A stretch of DNA of 64,000 bases from Pseudomonas quercus (GCF_012033695.1 NZ_JAAVJI010000001.1:248001-312000); one strand, 5' to 3'; positions 17,929 to 27,041 are shown, counted from the stretch's first letter. The notes: a model not told the origin generated them from the sequence alone. Made by a program: numbers and translations.

Positions 17929-19230
17929 ATGTTCGGCTGGTATCGCCAGATTACGCCTCGCGAGCGAAAAACGTTTTGGGCCTGTTTCGGCGGATGGTCG
18001 CTGGACGCTTTGGAAGTGCAGATGTTCGGCCTGGCAATTCCAGCGCTGATCGCTGCGTTCGCCCTGAGCAAAGGTGACGCGGGGCTGATCAGTGGCGTGA
18101 CCCTGATTACCTCGGCATTGGGTGGCTGGTTGGGCGGCACCCTGTCAGACCGCTATGGCCGAGTGCGCACGCTTCAGTGGATGATCCTGTGGTTTTCCCT
18201 GTTCACTTGCTTGTCGGCGTTTGTCACGGGCTTCAACCAGCTGTTGGTGGTAAAAGCGCTGCAGGGGTTCGGCATTGGCGGTGAATGGGCGGCCGGTGCA
18301 GTACTGATGGCCGAGACCATCAACCCTCGGTATCGGGGGAAAGTGATGGGCACTGTCCAGAGCGCCTGGGCAGTGGGGTGGGGGATTGCCGTAGGTGTGT
18401 TTGCGCTCATCTACACCTTTGTACCCCAGGCCATGGCGTGGCGCGTCATGTTCATTGTGGGCCTGTTGCCCGCGTTGCTTATTCTGTGGGTACGGCGCCA
18501 CGTGGAGGAACCTGACAGTTTCCAGCGGGTAAAGCAGGCTCAGGCCATCCCGCACAGTTTCGCTCGCTCCATGGCAGGCATTTTCAGGCCTGAACTGCTT
18601 CGGGTCACCCTTTTTGGCGGGCTGCTGGGCCTTGGGGCCCATGGGGGCTACCACGCGGTCATGACCTGGCTGCCGACTTTCCTTAAAACCGAGCGTAACC
18701 TGTCAGTGCTTAATTCCGGCGGCTATCTCGCGGTGATCATCATCGCGTTTTGGTGCGGGTGCGTGGCCAGCGGCTACGCCATCGACCGCATTGGCCGCCG
18801 CAAGAACATCGTGCTGTTCGCACTGTGTTGCGTGATAACCGTGCAGTGCTACGTCTTTCTGCCGTTGACCAACACCCAAATGCTGTTCCTGGGGTTCCCC
18901 CTGGGCTTCTTCGCCGCAGGTATTCCCGCCAGCCTTGGGGCGCTGTTCAACGAGCTCTACCCAGCCGACGTACGGGGCGCGGGTGTCGGGTTTTGCTACA
19001 ACTTCGGCCGGGTGCTGTCGGCTGTGTTCCCGTTTCTGGTGGGCCATATGAGCGACGCCATGTCCCTGGGTTCTGCTATCGGCATTGATGCAGGGGTTGC
19101 CTATGGCGTAGCCGTTATCGCTGCCCTGTGCCTGCCGGAAACCCAGGGCCGCCACCTGGAGGGTACGCCTGCGCCTTCGCCCGCCCAGCCAGCGCCCTCG
19201 TCACTGATACCTCGTACTAACCACCCATGA
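17929..19230 (+). CDS. MFS transporter, metabolite:H+ symporter type
   Basis: 433 residues from the ATG at 17929. Twelve transmembrane segments. MFS signature loops are GGTLSDRYGRVRTL after helix 2 and GYAIDRIGRRKN after helix 8; DALEVQMFG in helix 1 resembles the charged motif of aromatic and sialic acid importers. It probably imports an organic acid or lactone across the inner membrane with protons. The stop overlaps the amidohydrolase start by 4 bp (ATGA), indicating joint function. Confidence 0.88.
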   Translation: MFGWYRQITPRERKTFWACFGGWSLDALEVQMFGLAIPALIAAFALSKGDAGLISGVTLITSALGGWLGGTLSDRYGRVRTLQWMILWFSLFTCLSAFVTGFNQLLVVKALQGFGIGGEWAAGAVLMAETINPRYRGKVMGTVQSAWAVGWGIAVGVFALIYTFVPQAMAWRVMFIVGLLPALLILWVRRHVEEPDSFQRVKQAQAIPHSFARSMAGIFRPELLRVTLFGGLLGLGAHGGYHAVMTWLPTFLKTERNLSVLNSGGYLAVIIIAFWCGCVASGYAIDRIGRRKNIVLFALCCVITVQCYVFLPLTNTQMLFLGFPLGFFAAGIPASLGALFNELYPADVRGAGVGFCYNFGRVLSAVFPFLVGHMSDAMSLGSAIGIDAGVAYGVAVIAALCLPETQGRHLEGTPAPSPAQPAPSSLIPRTNHP

Positions 19231-20066
19231 GTCCTATGCCCGATACCTCTGCTGTTCCCCTGACTGGCATTGATGCCCATGCCCATGTGTTTACCCGCGA
19301 GCTCGACCTTGCGGCGGAGCGCCGATATGCCCCTGGCTACGATGCCCCCTTGGCCCAGTACCTGGCTCACCTGCACCGCCACGGGTTCAGCCATGGGGTG
19401 CTGGTGCAGCCCAGCTTCCTGGGCACCGACAACAGCTACCTGCTTTCAGCCCTGCGCCAGGCCCCGGAGCGGCTGCGCGGGGTAGTAGTGCTCGCACCTG
19501 ATACCAGCCCTGTAGTGCTGGAGCGCCTGGCGGCCCAAGGCGTGGTCGGTATCCGCCTTAATCTGCTGGGCAAGGCTATGCCGGACCTTCGCGAGCCTTT
19601 ATGGAAGCGTTTTTTTGGCCGGGTCGCTGAGTTCGGTTGGCACGTAGAGCTGCATCGGCACGTGGACGACCTGCCCGAGCTGGTCACCCAGTTGCTGCCG
19701 TGTGGGGTTCGGCTGGTGATCGACCACTTCGGCCGCCCCGACGCAGCACTGGGCGTGCATCATCCGGGGTTCGCGCACGTGCTGGCGCTGGGCGCGAACG
19801 AACAGGTGTGGCTGAAGGTGTCCGGCCTGTACCGTTTAGGTGGAACCGATGAGCAAAAACTGGCCTTCGCGCGTGAGGCCATGGCACTGCTGGAGCAACG
19901 GTTCGGTGCCCAGCGCCTGGTATGGGGCAGTGACTGGCCTCATACCCAACATGAACACCACATAAGTTTCCCCACCGCTGTGGCACAGCTTGAGGCCTTG
20001 GGTTGTTCGTCACACCTGCGGCAAGCGTTGCTGATTGACGCGCCCCGCGTGCTGTTCGGGTTTTAA
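19227..20066 (+). CDS. Amidohydrolase-superfamily lactonase-like enzyme
   Basis: 279-residue TIM-barrel hydrolase of the amidohydrolase-2 group. Seen: the metal-binding HxH in DAHAHVF, RLNLLGK, HRHVDDL, VIDHFGRPD and the final GSDWPHTQ with the catalytic Asp. Closest remembered relatives are 2-pyrone-4,6-dicarboxylate lactonase (LigI) and related sugar lactonases. It would open a lactone brought in by the adjacent permease. Translationally coupled to the MFS gene. Confidence 0.85.
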   Translation: MSPMPDTSAVPLTGIDAHAHVFTRELDLAAERRYAPGYDAPLAQYLAHLHRHGFSHGVLVQPSFLGTDNSYLLSALRQAPERLRGVVVLAPDTSPVVLERLAAQGVVGIRLNLLGKAMPDLREPLWKRFFGRVAEFGWHVELHRHVDDLPELVTQLLPCGVRLVIDHFGRPDAALGVHHPGFAHVLALGANEQVWLKVSGLYRLGGTDEQKLAFAREAMALLEQRFGAQRLVWGSDWPHTQHEHHISFPTAVAQLEALGCSSHLRQALLIDAPRVLFGF

Positions 20067-20148
20067 CCCTTGTATGCGCGTATGACGCTTGAACCCTTGT
20101 TCAACGGCCGAGTGCTGTTCCAAAGCCTCCCAAACCGAGATTTCCTTC

Positions 20149-21534
20149 ATGACCGCTCTTGATATACAGCTGTTACTCACGGCGTTGACCAGCGTGCTGG
20201 TGCTGGTTGCATTGATCGTATCGCGCTTGAAGCTGCACCCTCTGCTGGCCTTGCTGGTGGTGTCCATCGGGGTAGGCTTTGCCACCCATATGGAGCCGGG
20301 CGCCATCGTCACCCATCTGATCACCGGCGCGGGCAAAACCCTGGGCGCGGTAGGGGTGGTGATCGCGCTGGGCGCCATGCTGGGCAAGATCCTGGCTGAC
20401 GCCGGGGTCACTGAGCAGATCGCCGAAGTCATCCTCAGGCGCACCTCGGACCGCATGATTCCGTGGGCCATGATGATGGTGGCCTTTGTGATTGGCATTC
20501 CCATGTTCTTCGAAGTGGGCCTGGTGATCATGTTGCCGCTGATCTTCAGCGTGGCTCGCAAGCTGGAAACCCAGGCACGCTTCAAAGGGTCGGCCTATGT
20601 CTATGTCGGTGTGCCGGTGATCTCGGCCTTGGCCGCCATGCATGGCATGGTGCCGCCGCACCCAGGCCCTTTGACCGCCATTGCGGCCCTGAAGACCTCG
20701 GTCGGCCCCACCATGCTTTACGGCTTTCTGGCAGCGATTCCGGCCATGATCCTGGGCGGGCCGCTGTATGGCGCGTTTATTTCACCGCGCATGACCACTA
20801 AGCCCGATCAGGCTTTGCTGGACCAATTCACCCTCGCTGAAACGCCCGCCGATCACGCCCGCCCGAGCGTCTGGCTGGGGGTGCTGGCTGCTTTGCTACC
20901 GGCCATTCTGATGCTGGTGCACGCCGTGGCCGAAATGGTGCTGCCTAAGGGCGCCGCTGCCCTGGAACTGGCCAGCTTCCTGGGCAACCCCTTGATCGCC
21001 ATGCTGCTAGGCGTGCTGTTTGCCGGCGCCGCCCTGGTGTTGGTTCGCAAAGGTGATGCCGAACAGTTGCGCGATGGGCTGGGCAAAAGCCTCAAGCCCA
21101 TTGCCTCCATCATCATGATCATCGCCGGGGGTGGCGCGTTCCAGGAACTGCTGACCAGCGCCAAAGTAGGGGACGCCATCGTGCACCTTACCCAGCAATC
21201 GGCGTTCCCTCCGCTGATACTGGGTTGGCTGATCGCCATGCTGCTGTCGGTGTCCACCGGCTCGGCGACTGTTGGCATCGTCGGCGCTGCCGGCTTGCTA
21301 GCACCCCTGGCTGGCGCAGACCCTACACTCAACCTGCCACTGCTGGCGTTGTCCATCGGCTGCGGTTCGCTCTTCTTCAACTACGCCAACCACGCCGGCT
21401 TCTGGATGGTGAAGGAATCCTTCGGCATGACCATGGGCGAAGCCACCAAAACCATCTCGGTGGTGCAATCCATCGTAGCCGTGGTGGGGTTGATCGTGGT
21501 GCTGCTAATTAACGCAGTGGTAACCGTGGGCTGA
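20149..21534 (+). CDS. GntP-family gluconate/sugar-acid permease
   Basis: 461 residues from the ATG at 20149; the frame is open 60 bases upstream but those residues are hydrophilic and Cys-rich and unlike the family. About a dozen membrane segments. Conserved GntP features: VALGAMLGKILADAG, PPHPGPLTAIAALK, STGSATVGIVGAAGL and the NYANHAGFWMVKE stretch. GntP proteins import gluconate and other aldonic or hydroxy acids. It is the second transporter of this GntR cluster, so hydrolysed and unhydrolysed forms of one substrate may be taken up separately. Confidence 0.92.
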   Translation: MTALDIQLLLTALTSVLVLVALIVSRLKLHPLLALLVVSIGVGFATHMEPGAIVTHLITGAGKTLGAVGVVIALGAMLGKILADAGVTEQIAEVILRRTSDRMIPWAMMMVAFVIGIPMFFEVGLVIMLPLIFSVARKLETQARFKGSAYVYVGVPVISALAAMHGMVPPHPGPLTAIAALKTSVGPTMLYGFLAAIPAMILGGPLYGAFISPRMTTKPDQALLDQFTLAETPADHARPSVWLGVLAALLPAILMLVHAVAEMVLPKGAAALELASFLGNPLIAMLLGVLFAGAALVLVRKGDAEQLRDGLGKSLKPIASIIMIIAGGGAFQELLTSAKVGDAIVHLTQQSAFPPLILGWLIAMLLSVSTGSATVGIVGAAGLLAPLAGADPTLNLPLLALSIGCGSLFFNYANHAGFWMVKESFGMTMGEATKTISVVQSIVAVVGLIVVLLINAVVTVG

Positions 21535-21536
21535 CC

Positions 21537-21665
21537 GATGGCTCTATCAGTGACGACGCTATCACAAAGCAGATCATTGAGGCTTCGATTGCCGAGTACC
21601 CTGGCAACTGCCCATGCCCTTACAGCGCCGCGCGAAATGGCAGTGCTTGCGGGCGGCGTAGTGCG
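21537..21665 (+). pseudogene. Fragment of a GNCPCPY-motif protein
   Basis: Right after the GntP stop, an open stretch reads DGSISDDAITKQIIEASI, then AEYPGNCPCPYSAARNG and SACGRRSA. This matches a conserved Cys-rich module (GNCPCPY...RNGxxCGxRSA) that I remember from small or nuclease-linked proteobacterial proteins. The expected continuation YSRPGG is lost and there is no start codon, so this is the broken end of a former gene. Confidence 0.5.
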
Positions 21666-21782
21666 ACGCCATCAAATATCCGACCGCTGGTTTGCAGGTT
21701 GATGGCAACGGCGCTCAAACCCGCTAGGGTGGAAGGGCCGTTACATACCAGCACCTCTCACCGCCCTGCAAAGGAATGATTC

Positions 21783-23861
21783 ATGGCCGTCTACACCCCT
21801 GTTTCCACTGCCAGCTACACGACTAGAACCGCCCCCGGTACCGTCATCGTCGATGTAGCCGGCCTTAATGAAGTCAACCAAAGCATTGCCGTTCAGCCAG
21901 ACGGCAAAGTGCTAGTGGGCGGCTTCAGCTTCTACGGCGGGCCCATCGAAACCTACTATGACTACTCGGTGGTTCGCCTGAACGCTAATGGCACGGTGGA
22001 CACCAGCTTTGGCGTGAGCGGCCGCGTGGTGATCAGCGCTCAGGTGTCCATCGATGAAGGCTACAGCCTGGTCGTACAGCCTGACGGTGCGATCATTGTG
22101 CAATCGCCTGGCTATGTAGAGGGCGAGTCGACGGCCAGCCTCACACGCCTAAGCCCTGACGGTACCCCGGACACACTATTCAACGCCAATGCACAGGCCA
22201 GCATTCCACCAGGTTTCAGCACCGATGAAGGTGACCTGAGGGTCAATGCCGACGGCACGGTGCTGTACAGCGGTGGCCGCGAAAACGGCGCCAGCCTGAT
22301 ACAGCTCAACGCCGATGGCACACGCGACACCCGGTTCGGTGCGGGGGGTGTGCTCAACGTCGATACTGGGCTGGATCTGTATGGTGACCGGCATGCCATT
22401 GCGCTGCCCAATGGGCAGGTGCTTGTGGCCAGCGCGCAAGGCTACGGCGAGGGCTCCCACTACAGCTTGATACGCGCCAATGCCGACGGCTCCCTGGATG
22501 ACCGCTTCGGCGACCACGGGCAAGTAGGGTTCAGCGCTGATGTACTGGACGACTACCGGAGTGACATTACCTTGCAGGCCGACGGCAAGATTTTGCTGGC
22601 AGGCAGCAACAGCAGCTATGGAGGCTTCTCGCTGGTACGGCTCAACGCTGACGGTAGCTACGACAACACCTTCGGAGCAGGCGGGGTATTGGCCCTGGAT
22701 ATCGGCCCTGGCTACGACTCGCCACGCTCTGTCACCGTGCAGGCCGATGGCAAGATACTGATCGCCGCTGATAGCTACCTGGGGGCAGCAGCCGGCGAAG
22801 TAGTGGACGGCTATGGGGTGGTTCGGCTGAATGCCGATGGCAGCCTGGACACCACTTTCGGCAGCCAGGACGGCAAGGTTCACCTGGACGGTTCGCCCAA
22901 TGTGGACCTGCTGGAAGGGTCAGGTGACGCTGAAGTGCTCAATGGCGGCGCAGGGAACGATGTGCTGCAAGGCGGTGGCGGGCGTGACGTGCTGATCGGC
23001 GGCCAGGGCGCAGACGTGTTCCGCTTCCCCTCCCTGGAGGACAGTTTCCGAACGTCCACCGGCGCATTCAGCGACCGCATCCTGGACTTCGATGCCAGCC
23101 AGGACCGTATCGACCTCAATGGGCTGGGTTTCACCGGCCTGGGCAATGGCCATAACGGTACGCTGGCAGTGCAGGTGAGTGCCGACCACCGCACGACCTA
23201 CCTAAAAAACTACGACGCGGCCGCCAACGGCCATCGCTTCGAAGTGGCCATCGACGGCGACGTGGCCGCCAGCCTGAACACCAGCAACTTGCTGTTCTCC
23301 ACGGTGGTGATCACCGGGACGGACGGCAACGATACCCTGACCGGCACCCCCTTGAACGAAGTGCTACGAGGGTTGGCCGGGGATGACCGCCTCAATGGCG
23401 GCAGGGGCGATGACGTGCTGATCGGCGGCACCGGCCGGGATACCCTGGACGGGGGTGAGGGCAAGAACACCTTTGTGTTTACGGCCCTCACTGACAGCTA
23501 CCGCAACGCGACCACCAGCTTTGCCGATGTGATCAAAGGGTTTGAGCACTACAAGGATGTGCTGGACGTATCGGCCCTGGGGTTTACGGGGTTGGGCGAT
23601 GGCCATAACGGCACCTTGCAGGTCAGTTACAGCGGCACGCTGGACCGTACTTACGTTAAGTCGCTGGAGCCGGATGAGGCGGGCAATCGCTTTGAAGTGT
23701 CTCTCGACGGGTCTTACGACGATGAACTGCGGGCCAGAAATTTCAATTTTGCCCCCACCACACTGGCCAAAGAGACTGCGGGCACGTCGCACACCGCTGA
23801 GGTGCCACAGATTGTCATGCTGGGGGTAGAACACCCTGCAGAGCACGCTGTCGTGGCGTAA
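21783..23861 (+). CDS. Delta-60 repeat protein with C-terminal RTX/AlgE R-type modules
   Basis: 692 residues without a signal peptide. The N-terminal half holds six delta-60 repeats (VVRLNANGTVDTSFG, VQPDGKVLVGG and variants), probably a beta-propeller. Near residue 375 begins the first calcium-binding block (LNGGAGNDVLQGGGGRDVLIGG) followed by an AlgE R-module-like part ([31 protein letters not shown]); a second such unit follows (DDRLNGGRGDDVLIGG). These mark a type I secreted, calcium-folded protein; no secretion genes are nearby. Its final residues (IVMLGVEH) resemble the end of the AlgE-like protein at 58499, probably a shared export signal. Role unknown; adhesion or matrix binding is possible. 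Confidence 0.8.
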   Translation: MAVYTPVSTASYTTRTAPGTVIVDVAGLNEVNQSIAVQPDGKVLVGGFSFYGGPIETYYDYSVVRLNANGTVDTSFGVSGRVVISAQVSIDEGYSLVVQPDGAIIVQSPGYVEGESTASLTRLSPDGTPDTLFNANAQASIPPGFSTDEGDLRVNADGTVLYSGGRENGASLIQLNADGTRDTRFGAGGVLNVDTGLDLYGDRHAIALPNGQVLVASAQGYGEGSHYSLIRANADGSLDDRFGDHGQVGFSADVLDDYRSDITLQADGKILLAGSNSSYGGFSLVRLNADGSYDNTFGAGGVLALDIGPGYDSPRSVTVQADGKILIAADSYLGAAAGEVVDGYGVVRLNADGSLDTTFGSQDGKVHLDGSPNVDLLEGSGDAEVLNGGAGNDVLQGGGGRDVLIGGQGADVFRFPSLEDSFRTSTGAFSDRILDFDASQDRIDLNGLGFTGLGNGHNGTLAVQVSADHRTTYLKNYDAAANGHRFEVAIDGDVAASLNTSNLLFSTVVITGTDGNDTLTGTPLNEVLRGLAGDDRLNGGRGDDVLIGGTGRDTLDGGEGKNTFVFTALTDSYRNATTSFADVIKGFEHYKDVLDVSALGFTGLGDGHNGTLQVSYSGTLDRTYVKSLEPDEAGNRFEVSLDGSYDDELRARNFNFAPTTLAKETAGTSHTAEVPQIVMLGVEHPAEHAVVA

Positions 23862-23867
23862 TGGCAG

Positions 23868-23898
23868 AGAGGGGCGCTTTTCCTTAAAAGCCCCCTCT
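23868..23898 (+). terminator. Hairpin after the RTX gene
   Basis: AGAGGGG-C-GCTTTT pairs with AAAAGC-CCCCTCT around a short loop, with one bulged C, 6 bp after the stop codon. No T tail follows, so it could act as an mRNA-stabilising hairpin rather than a terminator. The rest of the gap to 24141 shows nothing else. Confidence 0.6.
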
Positions 23899-24141
23899 AC
23901 CCGACAAGCGTTGCCCCGATCTCTTTGGCAGCGCCTCCGCCTCCGGTGACGCACCGCGCGCTGAGGGCTTTTTCCAGGCGGTGCTTCGCAGCGCTTCCAC
24001 GTTTTCAGCCCTGCGCGCCTCGGGAGAGCGAAGGCACGGGAAGTAGGTACTCGGCCTCGCCACCACCTGGGCAACGCGGCCGAACAACGGCGCGGCTTGA
24101 GGCGCAGCCTGATCCAGCGATAAAAGCCGCCTGCTGTCAAT

Positions 24142-24169
24142 GGAACCACGCCCCCTCTTTCACCACACA
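24142..24169 (+). promoter_or_regulatory. hrp box (HrpL-dependent promoter)
   Basis: GGAACC followed by exactly 15 bases and then CCACACA. This fits the HrpL consensus GGAACC-N15/16-CCACNNA without mismatch. It ends 37 bp before the start of the harpin-like gene. HrpL is the ECF sigma factor that switches on type III secretion genes in Pseudomonas syringae and relatives. Confidence 0.85.
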
Positions 24170-24205
24170 GGCAGTCTCCATCCGATCTCGCGCAAAGGTA
24201 CCGGT

Positions 24206-25336
24206 ATGTCGACGCTAGTGCAGGGGCCAGCGGCCCAAACGTTTGGGCTGGATGTTTCGCCCTACCAGCCACCCTCCAGCCTTCAGCCGGGGCCAGGCAA
24301 TCCTTCGGGCGGCGGTGGTCGCGGTGGCGCCGTGGACTTCGGCAGCTCAGCCAACCTGGGGCTGCAAAACAACCAGATCCATTTTGGCGGGCAGGCCCCG
24401 CAGGCCACGCTGGGCAAAACGGCTGCTGCCGGACAAACCGGCCAAGACGATGACGTGATGTCACGGGTACGTGACCTAGTGCAGCAGATTCTGCAATTGC
24501 TCGCCCAGTTCACCCAGCAGAACCAGAACGGTAACGCCGGCGCGGCCCAGAACAATGCCGGCGGCAATTCGTCTGGCGGCGGCAGCGGGCGAGGGGCCGG
24601 TGCGCCAGCAGGCGGCATGCCAGCGCCCGAGCAGGCGACAGCCCAACCTACCGCCAGCCCAGCACCGGTGCAGAAGGCCGAGACCCCTGTACCCACCAGC
24701 CCAACCGCTCAGGGCGAGCCTGCCAACGGCTCGGGGACGAGTGAAGCGCAAGCCACCTCTAAACCCGCTACCGTTGCCACAGAGAGTGGCCAGACGTCAG
24801 GCACCGGGCCTTACTCACTCAATATCACCAATACCGATGATAAAGAGCGGTCATACGGTGCTTTCGACAAGAATGAAAAACTGATCGGCGAAATCACCCT
24901 CAAGCCAGGGGAAAAGGGCACCCTCAAGTACGAAGCTGATACCACCATGCTGTTTAAACAGAAGGGCGATGACGGCAAGTACCACGCGGATGCCGCTCGG
25001 CTAGAGGCCTATAACAAATTCGTGAATACCAGTGACATCGATGGTCGCGATGCTTCTATCTACGCCACGGATGGTAAAGGTTTTGAAATCGGCGACAAAA
25101 AGAGCATTGCCGCCGAAGCGTTGAAGCAGGGTGTGATCAAGAACCTGGATGACACCATCCCCGGCTGGTACGACGGCTCCACGGCCGAAATGCAGAAGGG
25201 CGGCGCCTTCCTGGAGCAGCAGTTGGGAACGGGCGATACGTATATCCACCCTAACGACGACCAGCTTGGGCAAGGCAAGAACCCCATGCGCAGTTCCAAC
25301 TCCATGAGCTTGGATGTGGAATTCGGCAAAGCATGA
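24206..25336 (+). CDS. Harpin-like type III secreted protein
   Basis: 376 residues from the ATG at 24206 (AAAGGT six bases ahead). An upstream in-frame ATG lies inside the hrp box and is excluded. The product has no Cys, is rich in Gly, Gln, Ala and Asn, and has an amphipathic helix at about residues 84-105 (MSRVRDLVQQILQLLAQF) followed by a low-complexity Gly/Pro/Ala/Thr linker (106-200). This is harpin composition, comparable to the N-terminal half of HrpW. Instead of a pectate lyase, residues 202-376 form a distinct domain beginning YSLNITNTDDKERSYGAFD, which I do not recognise. Likely secreted through a type III system to the apoplast or translocon; no effector activity can be assigned. 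Confidence 0.72.
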   Translation: MSTLVQGPAAQTFGLDVSPYQPPSSLQPGPGNPSGGGGRGGAVDFGSSANLGLQNNQIHFGGQAPQATLGKTAAAGQTGQDDDVMSRVRDLVQQILQLLAQFTQQNQNGNAGAAQNNAGGNSSGGGSGRGAGAPAGGMPAPEQATAQPTASPAPVQKAETPVPTSPTAQGEPANGSGTSEAQATSKPATVATESGQTSGTGPYSLNITNTDDKERSYGAFDKNEKLIGEITLKPGEKGTLKYEADTTMLFKQKGDDGKYHADAARLEAYNKFVNTSDIDGRDASIYATDGKGFEIGDKKSIAAEALKQGVIKNLDDTIPGWYDGSTAEMQKGGAFLEQQLGTGDTYIHPNDDQLGQGKNPMRSSNSMSLDVEFGKA

Positions 25337-25424
25337 TGGGTAGGGGCTTGGCTCAGCGTGAGTAAAGGATATAAGGGGCTTGCACAGGGTCCTGTAGTGG
25401 ACGGAACCTTCACAGGAGACACCC

Positions 25425-26573
25425 ATGGTCGCCCCTTACCGTATTCATATCCCCGATGAACGCTTGGCGGTGATCGCTGGCAAGGTCACCGCCTTCGACT
25501 GGGGCCAAATGCCCGACGCTGGTGGATGGACGGCGGGCGTCGGCCTGGCTGACCTTCGGCGCCTTGTAGACTACTGGCGCACCGCGTTCGACTGGCGAGC
25601 GGTGGAGGCGCGCCTGAACCAGTTACCCCATTTCACCACCGTGATTGATGGCGAAACCCTTCACTTCGTCCATGTAAAAGGGGACGGCAGTAAACCGCCC
25701 CTGCTGTTACTCCATGGCTGGCCTGGGTCGTTCATTGAGTTCGAAGCGCTGCTTGAACCGCTGACAGCCGATGGCCATGACGTGATTGTACCGTCGCTGC
25801 CGGGGTATGCCTTTTCCACGCCCATCACCGGTGTGGTGGGGCCTCGGCGCACCGCAGCGCTTATGCACGAACTGATGGCCCGCGTGTGTGGCCACCAGCG
25901 CTTCGTTGTACAGGGCGGTGACTGGGGATCGTCTATCGCCGGCTGGATGGCCTACGACCGACCCGAGCGGCTGCTAGGGCTGCACCTCAACATGGCCAAC
26001 CTGGCGGCCGAAGGCACCCAGGCCAGTACCCCTGAGGAGCAGGCCTTTTTCAAGGCCCAGGCGCTGATGAGAGAGGAGGAAACGGGCTATAGCCACCTGC
26101 AGCGCACCCGCCCGCAAACCCTTGGCGTGGCTTTGGCGGACAGCCCGGTGGGTGCTGCGGCCTGGATATTAGAGAAATGCGGCAAGTGGGCGGACCTGCC
26201 TAGGAACGCCCAAGGTGCCCCGGACCTGTGGGCCCGGTTCACTGAAGAACAATTGCTCACCAACATCATGCTCTACGTGGCGCCCTCGGCCATGGTCACC
26301 GCTACCTGGCTCTACCACGGGCGGCAACTGGAAGGCTCCGGCGCGTTTCCCCCTGGTACGCGCATCACGGTACCCATGGCCTTTGCAGCCTTTCCTGACC
26401 CGGTGTTTGCGCCACCGCCCCGCACGTACGTGGAGAAAACCTTCAATGTGGTGCAGTGGAACGACATGCCCGCAGGGGGCCATTTCGCAGCGTGGGAGCA
26501 GCCTGCGTTGATGCTGGCCGACGTACGCCGATTTATCGCAACCCTGACCCGTCAGGTAGGGAAGGCGATGTAG
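25425..26573 (+). CDS. Epoxide hydrolase family protein
   Basis: 382 residues. An N-terminal epoxide hydrolase (EHN) segment (about 1-110, FDWGQMPDAGGW, YWRTAFDWRAVEARLNQLPHF) precedes an alpha/beta hydrolase core. Seen: the HGWPGSFIEF oxyanion motif, the nucleophile Asp in GGDWGSSIAGWMA and the catalytic His in GGHFAAWEQP. This is the microsomal-type and juvenile-hormone-type epoxide hydrolase layout, opening epoxides to diols by an ester intermediate. AGGAG lies seven bases ahead of the ATG. It is 468 bp upstream of the NRPS operon in the same direction; a role in that pathway is possible but not shown. Confidence 0.88.
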   Translation: MVAPYRIHIPDERLAVIAGKVTAFDWGQMPDAGGWTAGVGLADLRRLVDYWRTAFDWRAVEARLNQLPHFTTVIDGETLHFVHVKGDGSKPPLLLLHGWPGSFIEFEALLEPLTADGHDVIVPSLPGYAFSTPITGVVGPRRTAALMHELMARVCGHQRFVVQGGDWGSSIAGWMAYDRPERLLGLHLNMANLAAEGTQASTPEEQAFFKAQALMREEETGYSHLQRTRPQTLGVALADSPVGAAAWILEKCGKWADLPRNAQGAPDLWARFTEEQLLTNIMLYVAPSAMVTATWLYHGRQLEGSGAFPPGTRITVPMAFAAFPDPVFAPPPRTYVEKTFNVVQWNDMPAGGHFAAWEQPALMLADVRRFIATLTRQVGKAM

Positions 26574-27041
26574 CGTGTAGGAATAACCTTATAACTTTTG
26601 TAAGTAAAATTTCATAATTCGTTTGCTCGGATCACAAAAAACATGGTTATTTAGTTGTACGACGTGTACCAGGCCACAAGCCGGGTGCCGATCGATCGCC
26701 AGGCATGCCTTCATGCTGCGATCACAGCCGAACGGGTCCACCCTAGCGCTGACACCCGCGCGGGCCGTACCCGGTCGTTGACCCTCCAACGAAAGGGAAA
26801 GTCTTGCATGATCATGTGGTATGCAATGGTTGCTGTCATGAACACTGGGGCAACGTCCCCCGCGCACTTCAACGATCCCCAGGCCCACGCACGTCTCCAA
26901 CCACCTTCCTACCCCCGCTCAGGTCTTGTACCGGCCGCATCGTCGCCTTGACACCCCTTTGCCGCTTGCCAAGCGGCACCCCTGAAGCACTGCCCCGATA
27001 CGCCTAACAACAAACAACAATTGTTCTAGACGGGATACGCC
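26574..27041 (+). other. Upstream region of the NRPS operon
   Basis: 468 bp without a convincing gene. The first 90 bp are AT-rich (around 26580-26665) in contrast to the GC-rich flanks and are the likely promoter area. Open frames at 26655-26951 and 26804-27007 have no ribosome binding site or recognisable content. In particular the missing front half of the first condensation domain of the NRPS is not encoded here in any frame I followed. ACAATTGT at 27018-27025 is a small palindrome close to the start codon. Confidence 0.5.

Noticed and set aside
21783..23861. CRISPR-like or genomic repeats
   Set aside because: The periodicity comes from protein repeats (delta-60 and RTX) within one reading frame; no spaced identical DNA repeats occur.
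24140..24205. Upstream ATG for the harpin-like gene
   Set aside because: This ATG lies inside the hrp box and would precede the transcription start.
26655..26951. Possible missing N-terminal half of the first condensation domain
   Set aside because: It is in the same frame as the NRPS, but it ends with a stop and shows no C-domain motif.
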